Below are positions 1 to 6,469 of a stretch of 64,000 nt of DNA, piece after piece. The notes under the pieces are model-generated. The model was not told where the DNA came from. It searched no databases and saw nothing but the letters and a program-made list of their open reading frames with translations. The stretch is from the NCBI RefSeq assembly GCF_004118935.1, contig NZ_CP035375.1, forward strand, positions 930,001-994,000, in the 5' to 3' direction. This DNA comes from Salinibacterium sp. UTAS2018 (GTDB lineage: Bacteria > Actinomycetota > Actinomycetes > Actinomycetales > Microbacteriaceae). How positions within the stretch are numbered: the first letter of the stretch is position 1; every line of letters begins with the position of its first letter. Made by a program: the position numbers and the translations under genes.

Positions 1-335
1 GCGCAACCACGCACTCCGCGTGCCGCAGGATGGGTCCGTCGACCATGCGGCCCTCGAAGCTGAACACTCCGGGCTGCGATTCCGCGGCGGCGAGAAGTGC
101 TCGGGCTGACGCAATTTGTTCGACCGTGGGCGCATAACTTTCGCGCACAATGGCGACCTGAGAGGGATGGATGCAGGCCGTTGCCGTGAACCCGAGTGCT
201 GCGGCATCCCGAGCCTCAGCAGCCAGACCATCAGCGTCGGCAACGTCGAGATGCACTGCGTCGATCATAGCCTTTGAGTAGGCACCCGCCGCGAGCAACA
301 CCGACGAACGAGCATGCAGCGCGACACCACGGTAG
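1..335 (-). pseudogene. Truncated second copy of citE (3' part)
   Basis: Reads on the minus strand as a fragment of the same CoA-lyase encoded at 3970-4809, covering roughly residues 153-264 of that protein. It is collinear with 4017-4351 without gaps. By hand I count about 25 mismatches in 335 bases (about 92% identity). Nearly all fall at third codon positions; only about three change an amino acid (V to M, I to V, T to A). The reading frame is open but has no start and lacks the N-terminal half, including the metal-binding motifs, so it cannot make an active lyase. Similarity stops at 335/336. The fragment continues left beyond the window. Confidence 0.85.
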
Positions 336-350
336 ACCCCCACCCGCAAG

Positions 351-364
351 CCCCCCCCCCCCCC
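351..364. repeat. 14-C homopolymer at the insertion border
   Basis: Fourteen consecutive C residues, 15 bases right of the point where the citE fragment ends and 3 bases beyond the stop codon of the 368-631 gene. Such runs slip in replication and in sequencing. The length could be a biological slippage tract or a base-calling or assembly artefact. Confidence 0.9.
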
Positions 365-367
365 AAA

Positions 368-631
368 TCATCGTGGCTCGGGCCACCACCCCAGGTCGAA
401 CGACATCGTCGGATCCCTGCCTTCTTTCGATGTACATTGCCAATGCGCATAAGGCAGCGGGACCCACCTAGTCGAATAAGTTCCACCCCCCGCCAATGTT
501 TGCGAGCACGCACGGTCAGCTGCCTCGGCGCGTAGAACCGGAACGAAGGCGTAGAAACTCCAGAGCACAAGCAGTATTATCACGGAGGTCAGCCATCGTC
601 GCACAAGCGAAGTTGTGGGTTTACGAGACAT
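368..631 (-). CDS. Small secreted protein, unknown function
   Basis: An 87-residue product. The ATG at 631 is chosen because GAAAGG lies 7 bases upstream; a longer in-frame extension to 679 has no such site. Residues 1-38 look like a signal sequence: basic start, hydrophobic core about 13-33, Ala-rich cleavage region. That leaves about 50 exported residues rich in Trp, Gly and Pro with two Cys (about 42 and 66), which could form a disulphide. It ends in a Trp-Trp-Pro motif close to the poly-C tract, so the natural C terminus may have been altered by the rearrangement. It lies 70 bp downstream of the larger secreted-protein gene on the same strand and may be co-transcribed with it. I do not recognise the family. 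Confidence 0.6.
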   Translation of the reverse strand: MSRKPTTSLVRRWLTSVIILLVLWSFYAFVPVLRAEAADRACSQTLAGGGTYSTRWVPLPYAHWQCTSKEGRDPTMSFDLGWWPEPR

Positions 632-701
632 CGTGTGGCCTTTCGGTTGACTGGCGGTCTTCGCCCTCGGTTTCTGCAAGCTTCACAACCGAATGAGCGA
701 T

Positions 702-1781
702 CTATGGACTCCAAACACCCGGCAGCGTGATACTCCACGCGTACTGGATCACGGACTCATCCGCGAAAATGCACCAGGCTGGACCAGATGGGCAGCCCCA
801 CGTATAGTGGCCCCGTTGCCAGACGATTTTTGCAGTATCCGACGAATAATTGCCGTTGGACATCCGGAAGTACACGTTGTAGTTCGTGCTCGCAGCGACC
901 GTTGCGGTATTCGACGATCCCACTGTATAGACTCGCTCGTCACTTCCGTCGAATGCGTTCGTATCCCAGTAACCATTAGGCATAGTGGTCGACCATGCAA
1001 GCATCGTTTGCGAGAAGTAGTTCCGGGCGTCGTAGTTATACGTAACGAAATCGGGCTCGAACGTGGAACTGCCGGTGCATCTCAGCGCTGACAAGCCGCT
1101 ACCAGTCCACTGGAAGTTGAGGCTGTTGTAGCGGCCTCCAGCGGCACTATTAGCACTCGATGAACTGCTGTAAAAGGGGTGCCATCTGCCACAGGCTGCT
1201 GCTGCAATGTCCCCCTCCTCCTTCATTGAATGTGTATCGACCGGATCCGCTACAAGCCCTGGAATCTTCAAATCTGCAGGAGTCCCGGACACAACGACCT
1301 TGTCGAAGACAGCACCTCGCGTCGCCAGCTCTGCTCGGGCGGCTGCGATCAATTCTGGCATCGGGTCAACTACCGCTGGATCGGATATCGAGTTTTCTCG
1401 TGACAGCGCTGCGGCATCCTCAAGATCCTGAAGCGTTGCCGCGATCTCGGCAATCGGATCTGCAGGCACGCCTCCATCTTGGCTCGGCAACCCGATCGTT
1501 AGAGTCTGTCCAGCTGCCGTATAGAGAGATCGGGTTTCAACCAAGTAAAGGTCGTTACTTCGGACCTGTGCCGCTAGGTCGCTCGCCGTAGCCCCGTTGA
1601 CCCCCATATCGAAGGTAACAACGTCGTTTCCGTTATCCCCAACCGACGCAGGCTCGTCGGGAGCCGCTGAGATGGGGGAACTCGACGCATAGGCACTTAC
1701 GCCGCCAGCAGAGGAGAGCAACAGCGCACCCACCGAGGCAATAAGCAACCTGGATACGCTTCCTTGTTTGGGTTTCGTCAC
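702..1781 (-). CDS. Secreted protein of unknown function, about 359 aa
   Basis: Begins with GTG at 1781, preceded by GAAAGGAC at a good distance. Residues 1-32 form a Sec-type signal peptide (basic, hydrophobic, then an Ala-Tyr-Ala cleavage region). Residues 50-190 are a helical, Ala/Asp/Glu-rich segment with a conserved-looking LYLVETRSLYTAAGQ stretch. From about residue 195 the protein becomes a Ser/Tyr/Trp/Asn-rich, probably beta-sheet domain with four Cys, typical of extracellular adhesive or toxin-like domains. No enzyme motif is seen. It is divergent from the two-component genes, which makes it a plausible target of that system. Codon use is AT-richer than in the flanking operon. Confidence 0.75.
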   Translation of the reverse strand: MTKPKQGSVSRLLIASVGALLLSSAGGVSAYASSSPISAAPDEPASVGDNGNDVVTFDMGVNGATASDLAAQVRSNDLYLVETRSLYTAAGQTLTIGLPSQDGGVPADPIAEIAATLQDLEDAAALSRENSISDPAVVDPMPELIAAARAELATRGAVFDKVVVSGTPADLKIPGLVADPVDTHSMKEEGDIAAAACGRWHPFYSSSSSANSAAGGRYNSLNFQWTGSGLSALRCTGSSTFEPDFVTYNYDARNYFSQTMLAWSTTMPNGYWDTNAFDGSDERVYTVGSSNTATVAASTNYNVYFRMSNGNYSSDTAKIVWQRGHYTWGCPSGPAWCIFADESVIQYAWSITLPGVWSP

Positions 1782-1805
1782 GATAGTCCTTTCTGTGCCC
1801 GAGCT

Positions 1806-1830
1806 CGATATCAGCTCTGGCCCGATATCA
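1806..1830. promoter_or_regulatory. Direct repeat CGATATCA x2 upstream of secreted-protein genes
   Basis: CGATATCA occurs at 1806-1813 and again at 1823-1830, 17 bases start to start, just upstream of the GTG at 1781 and within the divergent region shared with the two-component genes. Tandem half-sites near two helical turns apart are a usual layout for NarL/LuxR-type dimers, so this is a candidate site for the response regulator at 3182. The link is inferred from position only. Confidence 0.3.
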
Positions 1831-2013
1831 AGCGTCCGCGGTTAATCCCGCGCTAAAATTGAGTGCGGAGTCATAACGATACGGAGAGGCATATCCTCCG
1901 GACAATGCTTCTTTAGTCACATTGTTTGAGACCAAACTGAAGCGCGCAACGGGCCGGCCCGAAACGAGTTCCGGATGTAAGCTGATGGACCGACGCCCCT
2001 TCTGTGCCGCAGT

Positions 2014-3189
2014 TTGGGCAAGGTCCGGTGCAGCGAGTACACGAATTCGGAAGTAGGTGGATACTTGCCTTCAAGAAAATCGGATGTCCCAGAGCCGCTT
2101 GCTGAGGTGCGGCCCGCAGAAAGCGTGGGCATTCACGCTGAACTTCCGTTCGCGCCTATCCTTGAAGCAGTACGTGAGGACCTCACCACAAGAGGCAGCA
2201 AGCTCGTTCACGAAGGCGAACTAGATCTAGTCTTTGTAGAACACGCTCATGCGATTTTAGTAGAATCGATGTCGGCAGTGCTCGACGAATCGTATGCCTT
2301 CCCGTCGCCGTCCGTGGACTACGACGAGAAGCAAAATCTCCAGCTAACAGGCGAAATTCGAGCTCAGCAAGGCCTCCACCCCGCAGAAAGCCTTATGGCC
2401 GCTGAGATTCTGTTTGATCACGCATTGCCCGCGCTCGTTTCCTACTCCGAAGCTCGAAATGGTGCGGACGCTATTACTGTTTCAGTAGCACGCGCTTTGC
2501 ATCATGCAATCTGGAGGCGGTTTCCCCCCGGTGCCATCGCCTATGCCGAGACACTCCGGCAGCGACTCTTCGCCGCTGACTTTGAAGTACGGAGGAGAGT
2601 CTCTCGAGAGCTTCATGATCGAGTGGCTCATGCTATATCCGCGGGCATGAACAGGATCGACGTGAGTCGCTTTGGTAATGCCCTCGAGGCTCAAACTCAT
2701 CTCGATGTGGCTCGGCAAGTCCTTTCGGAAGCTCTTCGTGATGTACAAGACATCGCGGTGGAATTGCGTCAACTCGTCGGCGATCGCCCGCTTACCGACG
2801 TCATACGTGACTATAGTTCGGACATTTCAGACCTCTCCCCAGCAATCGAGTTGAAGAGTTCTGGCGTGGCGGTGGACTTACCTTCCTCGGTGAGCGAGGA
2901 GGTGTTTACTGTCGTACGTGAAGCGCTCCGAAATGCTCGGACTCATGCGCACCACTCGGGCAAGATCCGTCTCTCCCTAGCTTGGGAAGCGGAATGCGTG
3001 ACCATAGTTATCGAAGACAGTGGACCCGGTTTCAATTTCGATGAGATCTCAACGGAATCCATCGGACTGCGAGATATGCACGAGCGAGCCGCGGCGATAG
3101 GTGGGCAACTCCAAGTTGATTCCGATCCGATGAAAGGTACTAGGGTGCGACTAACCGCTCCCACCTTCGGTAGTACGGCCTATGGTTGA
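2014..3189 (+). CDS. Cytosolic NarL-type sensor histidine kinase
   Basis: Kinase of the HisKA_3 / HATPase_c class. The H-box RRVSRELHDR puts the phospho-acceptor at about His201. The N-box is REALRNARTHA (about 302-312, Asn307). The G-boxes are EDSGPGF (about 334-340) and GLRDM (about 351-355). No transmembrane segment is present. Residues 40-185 are an all-helical input region with no recognised ligand-binding motif, so sensing is probably cytosolic or through a partner. The first in-frame start is TTG at 2014 with no clear ribosome site. GTG codons at 2107 or 2125 are alternatives, so the N terminus is uncertain. It overlaps the regulator gene by 8 bases, which points to co-expression. Confidence 0.85.
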   Translation: MGKVRCSEYTNSEVGGYLPSRKSDVPEPLAEVRPAESVGIHAELPFAPILEAVREDLTTRGSKLVHEGELDLVFVEHAHAILVESMSAVLDESYAFPSPSVDYDEKQNLQLTGEIRAQQGLHPAESLMAAEILFDHALPALVSYSEARNGADAITVSVARALHHAIWRRFPPGAIAYAETLRQRLFAADFEVRRRVSRELHDRVAHAISAGMNRIDVSRFGNALEAQTHLDVARQVLSEALRDVQDIAVELRQLVGDRPLTDVIRDYSSDISDLSPAIELKSSGVAVDLPSSVSEEVFTVVREALRNARTHAHHSGKIRLSLAWEAECVTIVIEDSGPGFNFDEISTESIGLRDMHERAAAIGGQLQVDSDPMKGTRVRLTAPTFGSTAYG

Positions 3190-3832
3190 GGAATTCGTGC
3201 GGGTGGTGATTGTAGATGACCATGACCTCTTTCGTGAAGGGCTCGTAGTGCTCCTTCGCCGATCTTCCCAGATCCAAGTCGTTGCCGAAGCCCGCACGAG
3301 CGAAGAAGCGCTAAGGCTATCTGTTCTACATCGCCCAGATGTCCTGCTTCTAGACGTTGAGTTACATGATGATCCCGCACGTACGACAATAAGGAGAGTG
3401 CGTCGTTCCGCTCCAAATACCTCGATCATCATACTCACAATGTGCCGCGACTCGGTCCTTCAGAGAGACCTCCTCAGCGCTGGAGCGAGTTCTTTCCTAA
3501 CTAAAAGCATTCAGAGCGCGGAGCTTATTCGGGAAATCTGTGACCATGCCGCGCATGACAAGCTTCAGACGGCTCCGAAAGATTATTGTTCCGATCGTTG
3601 CGACGATTACGGAATTCTGACCGAGCGTGAGTCTGAAGTCCTACGGCTCATTGCTCAAGCCCATTCGAACAGATCGATCGCCGAGCGACTCTCCATCACG
3701 GAAGGGACGGTTAAGCGACACGCTGGGAGCATTTACCGCAAACTTGGTGCACGCTCTCGCATGGAAGCAGTTTCCAAAGCCAACCGTCTTGGTTTACTTC
3801 AGACCGAGATTGTGGCACCGCTCAACGCCTGA
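3182..3832 (+). CDS. LuxR/NarL-family response regulator
   Basis: A 216-aa regulator with a receiver domain (about 5-125) and a C-terminal LuxR helix-turn-helix (about 145-208). All phosphotransfer residues are visible: acidic pair in VDDHD (12-13), acceptor Asp58 in LLLDVE, Thr86, and Lys108 in FLTKS. The DNA-binding part begins LTERESEVLRLIAQ and contains ITEGTVKRHAGSIYRKL, the recognition helix. It overlaps the kinase stop codon, so the pair is translationally coupled. Likely targets are the divergent secreted-protein genes and the CGATATCA repeats. The regulated signal is unknown. Confidence 0.9.
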   Translation: MVEEFVRVVIVDDHDLFREGLVVLLRRSSQIQVVAEARTSEEALRLSVLHRPDVLLLDVELHDDPARTTIRRVRRSAPNTSIIILTMCRDSVLQRDLLSAGASSFLTKSIQSAELIREICDHAAHDKLQTAPKDYCSDRCDDYGILTERESEVLRLIAQAHSNRSIAERLSITEGTVKRHAGSIYRKLGARSRMEAVSKANRLGLLQTEIVAPLNA

Positions 3833-3969
3833 TTATGCTTCGCAGAATCGAATCGATGTACGAGATGCACTCGGGTTATCGCGACGTATCGCGCAAACAT
3901 GCTGTTCGATTCCTACAAGGTACTACACAGATTTCAGTCACCGGTGCCTCGCCCATTGGGCCCGCTGAG

Positions 3970-4809
3970 TTATTGAGTCGATGAGTGATCGGGACAACCC
4001 TCCCGCAACCCCGCCCGAGCAACCACGCACTCCGCATGCCGCAGGATGGGCCCGTCGACCATGCGACCTTCGAAGCTGAAGACTCCGGGCTGCGATTCCG
4101 CGGCGGCGAGAAGTGCTCGGGCTGAGGCGATTTGCTCGACCGTGGGCGCATAACTTTCGCGCACAATGGCGACTTGAGAGGGATGAATGCAGGCCGTTGC
4201 CGTGAACCCGAGCGCAGCGGCATCCCGAGCCTCAGCAGCCAGACCATCGGTGTCAGCAATGTCGAGATGCACCGCGTCGATCACGGCCTTTGAGTAAGCA
4301 CCGGCCGCGAGCAGCACCGACGAGCGCGCATGCAGCGCGACACCACGGTAGGGGCCGGAATCTTCGCGCGACGAGGAGCCGCCGAGCGAGGCCACCAGAT
4401 CTTCAGCACCCCACATGAGGGCAACCACGCAGTCCAACGCCGCCAAGCTTGTGGCCGCCAGCACACCCCGTGCCGTCTCGCACAGGGCGATCACGTCGAG
4501 GTCAGTGAGCGTATCGAAGTCAGCAACCGACTCCGACTTGGAGAGCATCACCGTGCGGTACTCCGTCTGCTCCAACGCCTCGAGGTCACTGTCGTGATCC
4601 TCCGTGCCGGCCGGATTCAGTCGCACAATCGTGCGGGCCGGATCCATCGGGTTCGCGATCAGGGCAGCGCGGGCCGCAGCCTTGTCGACACTGGCCACGG
4701 CATCCTCAAGGTCGATGATGATGGCATCCGCGCGTTCCAGCGCTTTGGCATAGCGGTCGGGGCGATCGCCCGGAACGAACAGAATCGACGGCCCTAAAGT
4801 GAAGCTCAC
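3970..4809 (-). CDS. citE: CitE-like HpcH/HpaI acyl-CoA lyase (putative HMG-CoA / citramalyl-CoA lyase)
   Basis: A 279-aa TIM-barrel lyase of the citrate-lyase-beta-like family. Motifs seen: FVPGDRP (11-17), DLEDAV (33-38), ETARG (111-115, metal-binding Glu) and GAEDL (134-138, metal-binding Asp). No other citrate lyase subunits are near, so it is a stand-alone CoA-ester lyase. In M. tuberculosis the homologue in the same gene neighbourhood (Rv2498c) is reported, from memory, to cleave (R)-HMG-CoA and (S)-citramalyl-CoA. That role fits here because no classical HMG-CoA lyase gene is visible. The start overlaps the maoC stop (ATGA). It is the last gene of the operon, and the accessory insertion abuts its 3' end. 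Confidence 0.85.
   Translation of the reverse strand: MSFTLGPSILFVPGDRPDRYAKALERADAIIIDLEDAVASVDKAAARAALIANPMDPARTIVRLNPAGTEDHDSDLEALEQTEYRTVMLSKSESVADFDTLTDLDVIALCETARGVLAATSLAALDCVVALMWGAEDLVASLGGSSSREDSGPYRGVALHARSSVLLAAGAYSKAVIDAVHLDIADTDGLAAEARDAAALGFTATACIHPSQVAIVRESYAPTVEQIASARALLAAAESQPGVFSFEGRMVDGPILRHAECVVARAGLREGCPDHSSTQ
4017..4351. repeat. Right copy of a 335-bp homeologous direct repeat
   Basis: This stretch inside intact citE is the partner of 1-335, in the same orientation with an offset of 4016 bases. Together the copies bracket the 3.6-kb accessory insertion. The copies are diverged, so this is not a fresh target-site duplication. It looks more like the footprint of recombination between two citE alleles. 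Whether the left copy reaches the end of citE cannot be seen. Confidence 0.8.
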
Positions 4810-5285
4810 GGTGCGCCCTCCTCAGTCCAGACCATCACCGAGCGGGTCGCCACAGCCACCACGACACCGTCCTGGTTCTTGGCCGTGTGTCGCAACGAAA
4901 TGATTCCCTGGCCGGGGCGAGACTTCGAGAGCCGCTTCTCCAGCACCTCGCTCTCGGAATACATCGTGTCGCCGTGATACAGCGGATGCGGAAAGTTGAC
5001 CTCTGTGAACCCCAAGTTGGCCACAATCGTGCCCTGCGTCAGCTGAGCCACGGATGCCCCCACCATCGTCGAGAGCGTGAACATCGAGTTCACCAAACGC
5101 TGCCCAAAAGGCTGCTGCTCTGACCACGCAGCATCCAAGTGCAGCGACTGGGTGTTCATCGTCATCGTCGTGAAGAGAACGTTGTCGGCCTCGGTGACGG
5201 TGCGGCCGGGCGCGTGCAGATAGACCGCACCCTCCTCGAACTCGTCGAACCAGAGACCGCGCTGCTGAATACGTTTGCCGGTCAT
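4806..5285 (-). CDS. MaoC-family hotdog enoyl-CoA hydratase
   Basis: A 159-aa single hotdog-fold protein. The catalytic segment resembles the (R)-specific hydratase motif: NTQSLHLD at about 44-51, with His49 and Asp51 in the expected places, followed by the central helix FGQRLVNSMFTLSTMVG. The family hydrates trans-2-enoyl-CoA esters to 3-hydroxyacyl-CoA. Here it would act between the carboxylase and the CitE-type lyase, making the 3-hydroxy ester the lyase cleaves. Four-base overlaps with the neighbours on both sides place it firmly in the operon. The exact substrate is inferred. Confidence 0.85.
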   Translation of the reverse strand: MTGKRIQQRGLWFDEFEEGAVYLHAPGRTVTEADNVLFTTMTMNTQSLHLDAAWSEQQPFGQRLVNSMFTLSTMVGASVAQLTQGTIVANLGFTEVNFPHPLYHGDTMYSESEVLEKRLSKSRPGQGIISLRHTAKNQDGVVVAVATRSVMVWTEEGAP

Positions 5286-6469
5286 AGGGTCGCGAACCCC
5301 AGCTCACGAGCAATGACCATCATCTGCACCTCAGTGGTGCCCTCACCGAGCTCCAACACCTTCGAGTCGCGGTAGTGGCGGGCGACAGGGTTCTCGTTCA
5401 TGAAGCCATAGCCCCCAAAGATTTGGGTGGCATCCCGAGCGTTATCCATGGCCGCCTCGCTGCTGATCATTTTCGCCAAGCTCGCCTCCATCTTGAAAGG
5501 AACTCCGGCAACCAGTTTGCGGGCTGCGTCGTAGGTTGCCAAGCGTGCCGAGTGAACTCGGGCCTGCATCCGCGCAATCTTGAACGCAATGTGCTGGTTC
5601 GAGCCGATCGAACGGCCGAAGACGTGACGCTCGTTGGCGTACCGGATCGACTCCTCCAGGCACCCCTGGGCCGCACCCGTGCAGAGTGCCGAGAACGCGA
5701 CGCGGCCCTCATCCAGAGCCTCAATGAAGTTCGCGAAACCACGGCCGCGCTCCCCCATCAGGTTCGCTTCGGGAACCCGCACGTTGTCGAACGACAGCGG
5801 ATGCGTGTCGGAGGTGTGCCAGCCGACCTTGTCGTAGGGCGGGTGCACCGTGAAGCCCGGCGTACCGTTCGGAACGAGGATGGCGCTCAGCTCAGGCCGG
5901 CCATTCTCGCGACGACCCGTGACCGCCGTGACCGTCACAACCTTCGTGATCTCGCTGCCCGAGTTAGTGATGAACTGCTTCGTGCCATTGATGACCCATT
6001 CGCCATCGACGAGTTCGGCAGTGGTCTTGGTTCCCGCAGCATCGGAGCCAGCGTCCGCCTCAGTCAGACCGAAACCCGCGAGAGCTTCACCGCGCGCGAG
6101 CATCGGAACCCACTGCTGCTTCTGCTCTTCGCTACCGTGCTTGAAGATCGGCATTGCGCCAAGGCCGATGCCAGCCTCGAGGGTCACCGCGATCGACTGG
6201 TCGACCCGAGCGAGCTGCTCAATCGCGATGCACAGCGAAACATAGTCCTTGCCCTGCCCGCCGAACTCCTTGGGGAACGGCAAACCGAAGAGCCCCATCT
6301 CGCCCATCTGAGCGATGATGCCGTAGGGCAGTTCACGCTTCGTGTCGTACTCATACGCTGCCGGAGCAACAACCTTGTCCGCGAAATCGCGCACGTCAGC
6401 GCTCAACTTCAGCTGCTCATCGGTGAGGCCGAGGTGGGTGATTTCGCCGCGGGTAGCGTCGTGACTCAT
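5282..6469 (-). CDS. Acyl-CoA dehydrogenase (branched/short-chain type)
   Basis: A 395-aa FAD enzyme with the full family layout. The flavin/substrate signature LTEADAGSD is at 135-143, the quinone/FAD segment HVFGRSIGSNQHIAFKIA at about 282-299, and DATQIFGGYGF at 346-356. The catalytic base lies in GEGTTE (Glu376), as in medium/short-chain dehydrogenases. Another Glu occurs at 254 in the LDEGR helix, close to where isovaleryl-CoA dehydrogenases carry their base, so the specificity assignment is open. Context (bkd genes, biotin carboxylase, CitE lyase) supports isovaleryl- or methylbutyryl-CoA. ATGA overlaps with both neighbours. Confidence 0.9.
   Translation of the reverse strand: MSHDATRGEITHLGLTDEQLKLSADVRDFADKVVAPAAYEYDTKRELPYGIIAQMGEMGLFGLPFPKEFGGQGKDYVSLCIAIEQLARVDQSIAVTLEAGIGLGAMPIFKHGSEEQKQQWVPMLARGEALAGFGLTEADAGSDAAGTKTTAELVDGEWVINGTKQFITNSGSEITKVVTVTAVTGRRENGRPELSAILVPNGTPGFTVHPPYDKVGWHTSDTHPLSFDNVRVPEANLMGERGRGFANFIEALDEGRVAFSALCTGAAQGCLEESIRYANERHVFGRSIGSNQHIAFKIARMQARVHSARLATYDAARKLVAGVPFKMEASLAKMISSEAAMDNARDATQIFGGYGFMNENPVARHYRDSKVLELGEGTTEVQMMVIARELGFATL

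Larger units (their letters stand above)
336..3969. other. AT-richer accessory insertion next to citE
   Basis: Segment between the citE fragment and the stop codon of intact citE. It carries two secreted-protein genes (minus) and a two-component system (plus). Lines sampled by hand run near 43-55% GC, against about 57-65% in the catabolic operon beside it. Codon use differs, with many A/T-ending codons in the kinase gene. No integrase, transposase or tRNA att site is visible in this window, so the mode of entry is unknown. The left border is marked by a 14-C run. The last 137 bases (3833-3969), between the regulator and citE, show no gene. Confidence 0.7.

Noticed and set aside
265..570. Minus-strand open frame of 101 codons crossing the citE fragment and the poly-C tract
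   Set aside because: It reads citE in a wrong frame, then antisense low-complexity sequence, and exists only because of the run of C. The neighbouring 368-631 frame has a signal peptide and ribosome site.
368..631. Lactococcin-972-like bacteriocin
   Set aside because: Size and GGGTY stretch suggested it, but the conserved Ser/Tyr/His pattern and the accompanying membrane and ABC genes of that family are missing.
336..3969. Integrative element with integrase and att sites
   Set aside because: No integrase, relaxase, transposase or tRNA end is in the window, and the flanking repeats are diverged coding sequence, not short identical att sites.
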